This document shows, piece after piece, positions 46,703 to 58,048 of a DNA stretch of 64,000 nt. Made by a program: the position numbers and the translations under genes. Source of the stretch: Xenopus tropicalis (lineage: Eukaryota; Chordata; Amphibia; Anura; Pipidae); assembly GCF_000004195.4 (NCBI RefSeq), contig NC_030680.2, positions 151,792,975 through 151,856,974 on the forward strand, in the 5' to 3' direction. Within the stretch, counting starts at the first letter, position 1; every line of letters begins with the position of its first letter. The notes under the pieces were generated by a model. It was given only the letters and a program-made list of their open reading frames with translations, searched no databases and was not told the DNA's origin.

Positions 46703-47767
46703 ATGGAGAGTGTTAGCCCGGGTCCAGTAGGGCCTGGGCGGACACGTTCTCAGCGCGAGGCCCAGGCCTTGGGGCCTACAGTGGAGGGCCAGAGATCCAC
46801 TAGAAACATCACTAAGCCCCAGGAGGAGAAAGCAGGGAAGAAGCCAAGATCCCTGGGGAGAGTCCCTGCAGCAGCCCCGGAGGAATGGGCCAAGCCGGCA
46901 GCCAGAGGCCACAGGGAAGCTACTGGTAAAGGGGAGAGTGGAAGTGGGAAGGAGGGAGGAAAGAGCCACAAAGGTGGAAATGTGCTGAAGAAGTGTGTGG
47001 GGAGGAGAGGAGGCAAAGTGGAAATGGCAGTAAGTGCAGACTCAGACAGTTCTGTTGTAGAAAGTTCTGCAGAAAATGTTACTGATTATGTTGTTACACC
47101 TGCATGTAAAACTGAGTGTGTGGCTCCCCCGGCAGTGACTGCCCCTCACCAACATGGGGCCCCTGCTGCTGCCCCTGGGGGGGAGCCAACCCTGCTGCCC
47201 AGTCACAACACATTGCTGGGTGATGTTACACACACTGCTGAGAGTACAAGTTGCACAATAACACAAACTGTTGGTGTACATACCCAAGATGGCGCATCTG
47301 TAAGTGCAGTACCAGCTCCCATAAACACTTCCCCTGCTCCATCCCAGGCTCCCACTGCTCTGGGGAAGGGAACTCCTTCTCTCCCTGGGGGGAAAGTGCT
47401 GAAGGAAGCCAGCAAGCAAGCACAGAATGCCAAACAGCAAGAGTCCAGCGGCCATCTTGGATATCCTAAGCACATGGCTTCCAAACAGGAAGTGCATGTT
47501 GCTGGCGGCCATCTTGGATTTCCAAAGCACATGGCTTCTAAGCAGGAAGTGGATGTTGCTGGCGGCCATATTGGATGTGGCAAAGAACAGAGACAACTTC
47601 ATGGCAGCCATCTTGGTACTCCCAATTTGAGTAGCAGCCATCTTGGAGGTGCAGAAGGTTTGCGGAAGCACAGTGGCGGCCATCTTACTACACCTGAATT
47701 GGAAGGCAGACGTGTTGGTGCTCCAAGCCTGAATGTTAATACGCACAGTGCCAAAACAATACCTTAG
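46703..47767 (+). pseudogene. LINE ORF1, N-terminal part (frame broken from the remainder)
   Basis: An open frame of 354 codons starts at the ATG at 46703 (an in-frame GTG at 46691 also precedes it) and ends at TAG 47765-47767. The product is hydrophilic and low in order: basic at first (KAGKKPRS, GKGESGSGKEGGK), then rich in Ser, Thr, Ala and Pro. Near the C-terminus a GHLG peptide recurs six times, including two 19-residue repeats built on GHLGYPKHMASKQEV. The next frame opens at 47740, overlapping this one by about 28 bases, so it is probably the N-terminal half of ORF1 separated by an indel. Programmed frameshifting is possible but I see no classical slippery heptamer. A non-coding 5' leader that happens to be open is less likely, since the GHLG spacings keep frame. 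Confidence 0.6.
47285..47687 (+). promoter_or_regulatory. Cluster of YY1-like GCCATCTTGG motifs with ETS-like sites inside ORF1
   Basis: GCCATCTTGG or a close variant occurs at 47451, 47508, 47565 (GCCATATTGG), 47607, 47637 and 47679 (GCCATCTTA), and CAAGATGGCGC on the opposite sense at 47285. CAGGAAGTG, an ETS-type site, precedes two of them (47486, 47543). Spacings are 57, 57, 42, 30 and 42 bp, all multiples of three, so the words also encode the repeated GHLG peptide. YY1 and ETS sites are paired in many vertebrate promoters, and YY1 positions L1 transcription in humans. Regulatory use here is inference. Confidence 0.5.
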
Positions 47768-47784
47768 CTGGGCAGGCCATCTCT

Positions 47785-50676
47785 GTGCTTAAACAGTCTC
47801 CTTTTGAAGGGGACAAGATTGATAGTGACCAACTGATTCAGTCAATCAGACTGATGGGAGATCTGGAGGCAAAAAGGAAGCAGCTGAGTGTTGAGATGAA
47901 GGCTGCCTACAACCAGTACTCCTATGCAAAAGTGGAGGATCAGGAGTATTACTTGTCTAAAGTTAACCATCTAAATGCTGTAATGTTTTCGCTGGATAAA
48001 GAGCTGGACAGCGTGAGGGGCCAAATAGGGCCAATGGCGGAGGTGTACGCCAACAGGAGGCGCTTTGAAGCATCTGCAAAAATCCTGAAGGAGCCGGTGC
48101 CATACAGATCTCCCAGGCAGGTCTCCTCATCCGAGAGCGAGCGGGAAGGAAGAACGCCAGGGAAACTGCACCATAAGAAGACGGTTGTTGCCCAGATACA
48201 TGCCCCTAATTTCGTCTTTACCCAGGAGGAACTGGCAACAGTGCAAGGGAAGGTGAAGAAGGGCAACCTGCCCCAGAGAGAGGTGGAGACTTTTGTCTTT
48301 TCCCAAGATGACTTTCCATCTCTTCCATCCTATCAGGAAAGTGGGGCCCCCCAGGGCCAAACCGAGGTTTCTGTTGTAAAACAGAGTGCTTCAGATGCTT
48401 CTGCTCTGGGGCATGGGGAGTGTTCGGATATGGAATTGACAGTAACACCTTGTGTGGATGGGCCGGTGGCAGTGAGTGTTGGAGTGGCAGATGGCAAGAA
48501 GGAGGAGCCTAGTGTGGGTGTGGCTTGTATGAGTGATGGAGAAAGTGATGGTGAGAATGCTGGGGTGGTAACGCGGTGCGTGGAGTCAGTTCTGCAGGAA
48601 CCACAGGGCAGGGAGAGTGGAACTGCAGGGGCAAGTAATGTGGCAGTTGAGGCACCCTCTGGGGCTCATCGGTCCGTTCCGCTTACTGTGCCGGTACCTG
48701 GTGTCTCCTCAGCACCTAATCCATTAATGCCACCCCCTCCCTCATCAATCCAGGCAAATAATGCATCCATGGGTAGAAACTCAGGCCAAAAGACCAACCC
48801 CCCACAGCCACCTAATGCTTGGAATAGGCCCCTAAATCGAGTGAGAGTCCCAGGGGTGGAGCGGCGAGTTACTGGCCCAGTGTTCAAGCTGAGAAACCGC
48901 ATTAGGCTGAAATGGGAAGGAGAAAGGGAGTCAATGCCCAGCAGGGATGTGATTGGGAAGGAGTTGCTGCTGAAACAGGCCACCCTAACCCCTGCAGATG
49001 TGAGAGCCTGCATAAAGAACTCCGAGTTGGAGTACGACATTGTTTTCAGGACCTCTAACAAACTTGAGTACTTCTGGCATGAGTATGATCACTTTAGATC
49101 CACGGGTCTCTGGAAGAACTTTAAGGTGATTCCAGTCACTAAGCCAGAGACCAAAAAGGTCACGGTTTTGTTTAAAAATGACAATGTCCCTCCTGAAGAC
49201 ATAGCAATATGGCTGGGCAGGCATTGTAAGGTTCTCTCCCCCCTCACTATGGACATAGACAACAATGGGTACTGGTCTGGGGGTTGGTGTGCTAATGTGG
49301 AGCTCCGAATGCGCTATAACATCCCTCAGCATCTCCCTAACTCAGTCTTTATTGGGGATGAGAGGGGAGTGGTCTTTTACCCCGGGCAGCCGAGGGCTTG
49401 TTTCAAATGTGGCTCTTATGGTCACCGTGCAAATGCCTGTGCAGTGGTCAGGTGTTCACTTTGTGGTGATGTTGGGCACATAGGGCGAGACTGTAAGGAC
49501 GTAAAGTGCAACCTGTGTGGATTCTTTGGCCACTCGCACAGGGCTTGTCCCGAGGCTCTTCATAATATAAGGGAGAGTTGCCCTAATTTGGAGGAGGAGA
49601 TGGCTGAGGAAATGCTGGAAGAGATCAGAGAGGAGCTTAGAGAATGTCAGCCCCCAGTCCAAGGGTCAGAGTCTCATCAGTCCATAAGTCAGCCTATACT
49701 GGCCATACAACCACACAACCCATCCCCACCTTCTCACCAACCCAAAGGTCCCAAGTCTGCTCCTTTGCCTCAGAGGCAAAGTTCTAAGCCCATACTCCTA
49801 AAATCTGGTTCTGTAGCTCCAAAATCCTCTGTCCCTTCTAAAGGAAAAGATTGGGTGGAAGTTGGTAGAGGGAAAGGAAAGCAGCAAGCCCCACAGAGAC
49901 TAATTCCCTCCATGAAAATTGATCTCTCAAATAAATTTGCCCCTTTGAGTAGACAAAAATCTTGGGGGGAAGAAATGGAGGAACAGGATGAGCTCAAAAG
50001 AATGGAAAGGGAGGAGGAGAGACAGGCTGAGCCGGAGAGAGTCCCTTTGGAAGCTGATCCTGTACATTCCCCTGGTCAATGTCTTGCTGAAGAATCTGAT
50101 AGTGGGGCGGAGGGGGATTCCGAAAGCAAGAGTGGGGATGATGGGGAAATGGACACAGGGCAGGAGCATGTAACCCAAAAAAGGCCCTCTGAAAGGCAGG
50201 GGGTTAAAACCCAGGTAAAGAAAGGTAGTGGGGGTGGTAACCTTTCAGTGGACACAGATGAAATTGTGTCTATTGGGGATGATGATCCTGTCCCTTCAGG
50301 TGTTCAGGTCAAAAGGTATGGGGACCTGGAGGGGGATACCAGTCAGGAGGAGAAGAGGCAAGGAAGAGAAATAAAAGATATAAACATAAATCTTAACCAT
50401 GGTTTTCTCTCCACTCAGGATCATGTCCACCAATGTATCAAGTATGAAGTCGCCCCGTGCCATGTTCCAAGTATATCAAGCCCTCGAACACTCCTCAGCA
50501 GATATCATTTTCCTCCAGGAAACCAGATTGGGATCCTCTGTGGATCTTCGGAGGGCTTCCCGGGAGTGGCATTGCGGTCCCAGCTTCTTCTCGATTGCAC
50601 CAGAGCCAGGTGCAGGAGTTGGGATCCTATTTCGGGGACATTCAGGGATCCAGGTGCATCGTCTCGTGGAAGTTGA
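47785..50676 (+). pseudogene. LINE ORF1, main part: gag-like protein with three CCHC zinc knuckles
   Basis: Frame open from 47740; no ATG occurs before 47851, so 47785 (GTG) is only a nominal start. Residues 15-115 are charged and helix-prone (EAKRKQLSVEMKAAYNQYSY), likely a coiled coil. Residues about 370-535 form a conserved folded block (KLRNRIRLKWEGERESMPSR). At about 539-588 follow three knuckles of the CX2CX4HX4C type: CFKCGSYGHRANAC, CSLCGDVGHIGRDC and CNLCGFFGHSHRAC. The tail is acidic and basic low-complexity. In non-LTR elements such proteins bind the element RNA. The last ~90 codons overlap ORF2 in another frame and look unlike the rest, so the native stop may be lost. Confidence 0.85.
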
Positions 50677-53600
50677 GGTAGGGAGATGTCTCCTGTTGGA
50701 TGTGTCAGTTGCGGGGCGCAGATTGCGGCTTATTAACACCTATGGGCCTCAGTCAGGGCTCGGGAGGAGAACTTTACTTAGGGAATTACAGCAGTACCTC
50801 CACACCTCCATCCCGGTCATCTGGGCTGGAGACTTTAACCAAGTCCTTAATGCTGCTGATAGATCAGGTCGCTTCTTTGATAAGCATGAAAATCACTTTT
50901 TGAAGAACATGCTGCAGCAGGCGGATATGGTTGATGTCTTCACCCATGATGGCCGGGTAGGGAAACATACTTATCACTGTGCTGGGAAAAGTAGTCGGCT
51001 AGATATGGCTTTTGTCCAGTCAGGGGAGGTCTTTACAGAAGTTGAGGAAGTCCTTGTTGATTATTCAGATCATCTTGCTTTATCCTTTCTGTTGGGGGCT
51101 TCCTCAGTTCCAGCTAAGGGTCGGGGGTTGTGGAGGTTGAGTGCTGAATCCCTGGAGGGGGAGGCAGTTAGGCACTCCTTTGAGGCACTCCTTCAGCTCG
51201 AGTTGACAAGGACTATGCTTTTCGACTCTATGTCGCAGTGGTGGGAGGAGGCTAAGGAGTCATTCCGCAACTTCTTCCATAAACTATCTGTTGTTAGGGA
51301 GGGAAATAAGTATAAAAAGTACCTGTCCCTACGAAAGAAGCTTGAGTCTTATATTTCGGATGGGGTGGCAGGGGATAAAGTTTCCCAGCTGAAGCTCTTG
51401 ATCAGGGAGCATCAGTACAGTCGCTACAGGTCTCTGGTTCTAGAGAGGGATTATGGTGGTTTCCATTCCCCTGATCCTTTTCGGAATTGCAGAGAGTCTG
51501 TGGAGAAAAAGGTAATAACTGGCCTGAAGGACTCCCAGGGTATAGTCCAGACATCCAAGGGTGGGATCTTGCGAGTTGTTCAGGCCTACTATGCTGACCT
51601 GTTTAAGAGCAAAGCTTTGGAGGGGGAGAAGATAAAGGCCTTCTTGGAGGGAACCCCGGGTCCTGATCTGCAGAATTTGGACTTTTCCTCTTTGGTGGCT
51701 GACATTACAGAGGATGAGGTCAAAATGGCGATTGATCAGCTTCATTTAAAGAAAGCCCCAGGCCCAGACGGCCTCACAGCTGAATTTTATAAGACCTTTA
51801 AAGACCTTTTGGCCCCAATTCTCGTGGAGGTCTTTAGAGACTGCCTGGGAGGAGGTGTCTTACCTCCCTCCATGAGATTGTCCTCCTTAGTGTTGTTATC
51901 AAAAGGCAAGGATCCCTCGGATGTCAAGAATTGGAGGCCTATTGCCCTCTTGAACACAGACAGGAAGCTTCTCGCAAAGGTGCTTTTTTCTAGACTGATT
52001 TTGTTTTCAGGCACTTTATTGTCCCATGAGCAGTTCTGCACGGTGAAAGGGCGGAGCATCTTTGGGGCACTCTTGTCAATTCGTGAAGTGCTTGAAACAT
52101 GCAAAGCTCAGAGTAGTGGGAGATATGTGGTAGGTCTTGACCAGGCCAAAGCTTTTGATAGAGTGGATCATCAGTACCTATGGGCCACCTTGCGTAAGTA
52201 TGGCATCCCGGATCAATTTGTCGAATGGCTCACTGTTTTGTACAGGGAGGGAGAGAGCTTCCCACTTGTTAACGGTTGGCGCGGTGAAAACTTCAGGGTT
52301 GAGGCCGGGGTGCGTCAGGGTTGTCCTCTGAGTCCATTGCTCTATGTCTTTGCCATAGACCCTTTCCTGCGAGCGGTGCAGGCCTTGGATTTGGAGGGCT
52401 TTCGGGCCCCTCGTTGCCTACCCCTGAAGCAGGTAGCCTAAGCGGACGATGTCACAGTCGTTGTCTCACATCCTGAGGAGGTGAACTTGTTGACTGATGC
52501 CATCGAAAGTTACTCAGAGGCCTCCGGGTCGCTGGTCAACACTGACAAGTCGGAGGCTTTCTGGACTGTGGAAGGGGAGCCAGATTTCCCTCTTCCTGAT
52601 TTTCAGCTTGCCTCCAAAGAAATTAGTATCCTTGGGGTCAAATTTGGGAGGGAAGACAATTCCAAACTCAATTGGGAATCAAAGTTGGATGCTGTGAATG
52701 CAAGGGTACAGCGGTGGAAAAAGTGGAGGCTGTCCTATAGGGAAAGGGTGAAGCTCATCAAAACTTACCTGGTCCCTCTCCTCCTGTATGTGTCTTTTGT
52801 TTATTCTTTGCCAGAAGCTTTCTATGCGAGGATCCACAGCCTATTCTTCCAGATGCTCTCGGGGAGCAGGCTGAACCCTGTAAAAAGAGGGATAACCTAC
52901 CTGCGGACAAAAGAGGGTGGGTTGGACATGTTGTGTCCTGTGGCCTTCTTTGGCACCATTTTCCTGAAGTTTAACTTTGGGCACCTGGGTCAAAGAACTG
53001 AAGTTCCGTGGCAAAGCAGTGTCAGGGCCTGGGTATCCCCTTTTGTAGGTGACTGGTTACAGGGCGATAGGGTGAAGCAGGTGCGGGTGCGACATAGTCA
53101 TCTCCCATCATACTTTGTCCTTGCGCTGAAGCTTTTGAGGAGATGGGATATCAGAGTAGATGATCTCGGTACAGCCTCCAGGCGCGCTCTTTATATGAGG
53201 GTGCTAGATGTCTACTTTGCTATTCCGCTCGCCTTGAGGGACTGCGTTGGGAACACTCTGGTCAGGAGCTTGCGTTTCCTCAATAGCAAGAGGTTGCCTC
53301 TCAAGTTATTTGACCTATCCTGGCTCTCTCTTCAGGGAAAACTCTTTGTCAGGGGAAATGTCAAGTATTTGTCGGTGGTCGACCGAAATTGCCCCTGGGG
53401 ATGTGGTGTGGAGGAGTCCCAGGAGCATTTTCTGCAGCATTGTCCCTTGGCAAAGAGTGTGCGCTCTCAGGTCTCCCGAGCTCTCTGTGCTCCGCTCCTG
53501 GACACCCTGGGCTATGCTGAACTGGCCTATGGTGTGTTGGCCCGACAGCACAGCCACGACCACGAGACGTTGTACCTGGTCATTACGGTATATAGGTACC

Positions 53601-54202
53601 ATCTATGGCACGGGCGATGCCGCTATTCCTTTGGTTCGGATGTGACCCCTGAGAACATTGCTAAATCCATCATGGTGGAGCTAAGGTACATTAGATCATT
53701 AGAGTCGGCTCGATCCTCTTGTACCCCGGCATTATTGGGGGGCTTCACCCCAAGGCAGTTTCCTTCTGCTACTGAGTTGGTTTTTGTATGTTTATATTTA
53801 TTTCAAGAACGTGATACTGCCTTTTTGTTTATTTTTAGGCATTTTCGACAGATCCCAAGCCTTTGCCTTCATTATTATGGCGGAAGCCTTGTATTGGGTT
53901 TGGGGGTCTTCTTTTTCTTTTGGGTGGGGGAAGGGGTTAGGGTGGGCGTGGGCTTTGGAAATTTTGGTTTGGTGGAGGGGAATGGAAGCCACAAAATGAA
54001 AACTGGACAGAGACAAGACTTTGGAACTGGCTATCCATTGGGTGTTGTGGGATTGGTGAGGGTGTGGGGAGGGGAGGCGGTCAATATGGACAAAGGGGTG
54101 GACTTTGATAGTTGGCCGTCCTCATGTGGGTGGAATGGGGAGGGAGTAACAGGTAAACTGTTCATGACTAATTCAACAAAACTGTTAGTTTTGTATTGTT
54201 AG
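50423..54202 (+). pseudogene. LINE ORF2: APE endonuclease and reverse transcriptase with one nonsense mutation
   Basis: Start chosen at ATG 50423 because LRIMSTNVSS begins the endonuclease; an in-frame ATG lies at 50399. Endonuclease landmarks: DIIFLQETRLG, INTYGPQ, WAGDFNQVL, SSRLDMAF and YSDHLALSF (about residues 1-220). Reverse transcriptase: KKAPGPDGLTAEFYK (~445), NWRPIALLN, GLDQAKAFDRVD (~572), GVRQGCPLSPLL (~628), then A-stop-A-D-D at codon 673 (52439-52441, TAA), then NTDKSEAFW and ILGVKFG. A C-terminal CX3CX7HX4C motif (CPWGC...EHFLQHC) lies at about 990. The enzyme nicks target DNA and copies element RNA onto it. Only this stop breaks about 1260 codons. From about 53780 the frame becomes Phe/Gly-rich and is probably past the true end of the domain. 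Confidence 0.88.
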
Positions 54203-54262
54203 TATAAGAATTTTATTATGTTTTGTTTCTTATTGTAAGCATTTTTATTTTTAATAAAAATT
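54203..54262 (+). terminator. LINE 3' end with polyadenylation signal
   Basis: AT-rich 3' untranslated end with TTTTTATTTTTAATAAAAAT. AATAAA is at 54253-54258, only four bases before the array restarts at 54263. There is no long A tail, as in some site-specific non-LTR elements. Confidence 0.6.
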
Positions 54263-55397
54263 CCTATATATTAGGTACCTACCTAGTGCTACCAACCCCT
54301 ATTTCTGTAGGGAAATGAGAGCAGGGCAGGCAGTAACCCTTCCAACACTTTCCCCTGTCTCTGCCCCTATATATTAGGTACCTACCTAGTGCTACCAACC
54401 CCTATTTCTGTAGGGAAATGAGAGCAGGGCAGGCAGTAACCCTTCCAACACTTTCCCCTGTCTCTGCCCCTATATATTAGGTACCTACCTAGTGCTACCA
54501 ACCCCTATTTCTGTAGGGAAATGAGAGCAGGGCAGGCAGTAACCCTTCCAACACTTTCCCCTGTCTCTGCCCCTATATATTAGGTACCTACCTAGTGCTA
54601 CCAACCCCTATTTCTGTAGGGAAATGAGAGCAGGGCAGGCAGTAACCCTTCCAACACTTTCCCCTGTCTCTGTCCCTATATATTAGGTACCTACCTAGTG
54701 CTACCAACCCCTATTTCTGTAGGGAAATGAGAGCAGGGCAGGCAGTAACCCTTCCAACACTTTCCCCTGTCTCTGCCCCTATATATTAGGTACCTACCTA
54801 GTGCTACCAACCCCTATTTCTGTAGGGAAATGAGAGCAGGGCAGGCAGTAACCCTTCCAACACTTTCCCCTGTCTCTGCCCCTATATATTAGGTACCTAC
54901 CTAGTGCTACCAACCCCTATTTCTGTAGGGAAATGAGAGCAGGGCAGGCAGTAACCCTTCCAACACTTTCCCCTGTCTCTGCCCCTATATATTAGGTACC
55001 TACCTAGTGCTACCAACCCCTATTTCTGTAGGGAAATGAGAGCAGGGCAGGCAGTAACCCTTCCAACACTTTCCCCTGTCTCTGCCCCTATATATTAGGT
55101 ACCTACCTAGTGCTACCAACCCCTATTTCTGTAGGGAAATGAGAGCAGGGCAGGCAGTAACCCTTCCAACACTTTCCCCTGTCTCTGCCCCTATATATTA
55201 GGTACCTACCTAGTGCTACCAACCCCTATTTCTGTAGGGAAATGAGAGCAGGGCAGGCAGTAACCCTTCCAACACTTTCCCCTGTCTCTGCCCCTATATA
55301 TTAGGTACCTACCTAGTGCTACCAACCCCTATTTCTGTAGGGAAATGAGAGCAGGGCAGGCAGTAACCCTTCCAACACTTGCCCCTATATATTAGGT
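54263..55397 (-). repeat. 103-bp minisatellite, array D (reverse), right of the LINE, about 11 copies
   Basis: Restarts at CCTATATATTAGGTACC immediately after the LINE. Units are near identical to array C. The final unit lacks TCCCCTGTCTCT and ends at ATTAGGT near 55397. Arrays C and D are probably one array split by the insertion. Confidence 0.95.
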
Positions 55398-56318
55398 GGG
55401 TAATGGGGTGCCTAGGCCCAAGCGTTTCGGGGCAGTTTATAAACCAATCAGTGATTGTCTCTCATTGCTGCCCGTGTTTCAGTTGCGGCTCAGGGAAGGA
55501 CACACGATATCCCTGTGCGGCTGCCATTGTTTCGGTTGCCGCGTGGGGAAAACAGGGAATAATGGGGAAAGCAGAAGACAAATCTGTTCCTTTTCTACAC
55601 AAATATTTAGACGCTGACGTTCCCGGCAGTAGCAATTAGCTGCACATTGATTTATTTGAGCGGCTGAACGGAAGCTTTCCAAAACATCATTAGCGCCATA
55701 ACGCGCCCTTTGTTCCTACAGGGGAGATACGGGGAGTGTGCGCCCCAAACAGGAGCCATTTATGTTGCCCACGCGCCATGTTCCTCCGCGCCCCCCTCGC
55801 TTTGTGCCCATAGTGAGTGATTAGCAAGAAACTTCTAGAAAACTTCTTTTGAAATGTAATGAGAAATATAAGCGCCAAAATAATTCCATTTCCCCCTGAG
55901 TTATTTGTTGTGCGTCTCTATCGATTGCCGTGTCTATTGCACAACTCCGGGATGAAAAACGACAGAGAACAGCAACTAAATTAAATAAGGGATTAGGGGT
56001 TATCTGACAATGATGAACAGGGTCTCCTTTGGGGTTATGTTGCACAGACAGCTCTATAGGGGGTAACCAAGGCACTAAATGTTAGAGGGGCAACTGTGCC
56101 AGCATAGGGGCATCTCTGCAATGTATCGACTGGGAAAGGCTCCTCACAGGGTTAAACACAGAAGGGAAATGGAATGTCTTTATAATGTTGCTCAATAAAT
56201 GTACCGGGCGGTATGTTCCCCTTGGGAGCAAGGAGAGGCGGAGCTAAGCCAAAGCAAAAAGAAAAAATGTGCTTTTAGGGCATTCAAGTTATCTGGGGCT
56301 GCTGGGGCTTTCATCAGG

Positions 56319-56349
<31 letters not shown>

Positions 56350-56630
56350 CAATAAAGCAGCAAATAGAGATGGGAAAGCGCAGCTGGGGGGAAAAGGAAT
56401 CCGAAATTATTTTTGAAACATATAAATAGTAAGAAAATGGTGCAAAAAGGGGCGGGGCCATTATCAGTGGGGGGGGGGTCAGTGGGGGAGGGGTCAGTGG
56501 GTTGATGGGAACAGGGAAAAAGCAGAAATTCTGAACTGTTATTTCCCATCTGTCTGATAAACTGACGGACCCGATAGTGAATAATAATGTTCTGTATGTA
56601 ATGGGCCCGGTTCTAGTTACAGACCTACTG
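55398..56630. other. Single-copy-like spacer with a 27-base G-run
   Basis: About 55480-56000 is non-repetitive and could include conserved non-coding DNA. A homopolymer of about 27 G lies at 56323-56349. No gene is recognised. Confidence 0.4.
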
Positions 56631-58048
56631 ATACCGGGTCACTCAGGGCAGGTACCGGGAAACCAAGGTCTGAGACCCGGGTCACTCAGGGCAGGTACCG
56701 GGAAACCAAGGTCTGAGACCGGGTCACTCAGGGCAGGTACCGGGAAACCAAGGTCTGATACCGGGTCACTCAGGGCAGGTAACGGGAAACCAAGGTCTGA
56801 GACCCGGGTCACTCAGGGCAGGTAACGGGAAACCAAGGTCTGATACCGGGTCACTCAGGGCAGGTAACGGGAAACCAAGGTCTGAGACCCGGGTCACTCA
56901 GGGCAGGTAACGGGAAACCAAGGTCTGAGACCCGGGTCACTCAGGGCAGGTACCGGGAAACCAAGGTCTGATACCGGGTCACTCAGGGCAGGTAACGGGA
57001 AACCAAGGTCTGAGACCCGGGTCACTCAGGGCAGGTACCGGGAAACCAAGGTCTGAGACCCGGGTCACTCAGGGCAGGTAACGGAAAACCAAGGTCTGAT
57101 ACCGGGTCACTCAGGGCAGGTAACGGGAAACCAAGGTCTGAGACCCGGGTCACTCAGGGCAGGTACCGGGAAACCAAGGTCTGATACCGGGTCACTCAGG
57201 GCAGGTAACGGGAAACCAAGGTCTGAGACCCGGGTCACTCAGGGCAGGTACCGGGAAACCAAGGTCTGATACCGGGTCACTCAGGGCAGGTAACGGGAAA
57301 CCAAGGTCTGAGACCCGGGTCACTCAGGGCAGGTAACGGGAAACCAAGGTCTGAGACCCGGGTCACTCAGGGCAGGTAACGGGAAACCAAGGTCTGAGAC
57401 CCGGGTCACTCAGGGCAGGTAACGGGAAACCAAGGTCTGAGACCCGGGTCACTCAGGGCAGGTAACGGGAAACCAAGGTCTGAGACCCGGGTCACTCAGG
57501 GCAGGTACCGGGAAACCAAGGTCTGAGACCCGGGTCACTCAGGGCAGGTAACGGGAAACCAAGGTCTGAGACCCGGGTCACTCAGGGCAGGTAACGGGAA
57601 ACCAAGGTCTGAGACCCGGGTCACTCAGGGCAGGTAACGGGAAACCAAGGTCTGAGACCCGGGTCACTCAGGGCAGGTACTGGGAAACCAAGGTCTGATA
57701 CCGGGTCACTCAGGGCAGGTAACGGGAAACCAAGGTCTGAGACCCGGGTCACTCAGGGCAGGTAACGGGAAACCAAGGTCTGAGACCCGGGTCACTCAGG
57801 GCAGGTACCGGGAAACCAAGGTCTGAGACCCGGGTCACTCAGGGCAGGTACCGGGAAACCAAGGTCTGAGACCCGGGTCACTCAGGGCAGGTACCGGGAA
57901 ACCAAGGTCTGAGACCCGGGTCACTCAGGGCAGGTAACGGGAAACCAAGGTCTGAGACCCGGGTCACTCAGGGCAGGTACCGGGAAACCAAGGTCTGATA
58001 CCGGGTCACTCAGGGCAGGTACCGGGAAACCAAGGTCTGAGACCCGGT
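56631..58048 (+). repeat. 41/43-bp minisatellite (GGTCACTCAGGGCAGGTAAC), about 33 copies
   Basis: Units join GGTCACTCAGGGCAGGTA, (A/C)CGGGAAACCAAGGTCTGA and either GACCC (43 bp) or TACC (41 bp). The two forms alternate at the left and right, while the centre (about 57290-57680) is almost all 43-bp, indicating block duplication. Confidence 0.95.

Larger units (their letters stand above)
46670..54262 (+). mobile_element. Tx1-clade non-LTR retrotransposon, nearly full length, inserted in the 103-bp minisatellite
   Basis: Two-ORF LINE of about 7.6 kb. ORF1 has three CCHC zinc knuckles; ORF2 has an APE-type endonuclease, a reverse transcriptase and a C-terminal CCHC motif. This order, with the sequence character of both proteins, fits the Tx1/L1 group, and Tx1 elements are known from Xenopus. 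The 5' leader before the first ATG is only about 33 bp. The 3' end has AATAAA (54253-54258) and stops at AATAAAAATT before the array restarts with CCTATATATTAGG. The ORF1 frame break and ORF2 stop codon make this copy non-autonomous. Clade assignment is from memory of domain layout, not from a tree. Confidence 0.85.

Noticed and set aside
47042..47746. 234-residue minus-strand frame opposite ORF1
   Set aside because: It lies entirely antisense to the LINE ORF1 N-terminal frame, whose in-frame repeats better explain the region; no domain is recognised.
53784..54202. C-terminal extension of ORF2 as an extra domain
   Set aside because: Phe-, Gly- and Val-rich sequence after the CCHC region looks like read-through of 3' untranslated DNA; no motif is seen.
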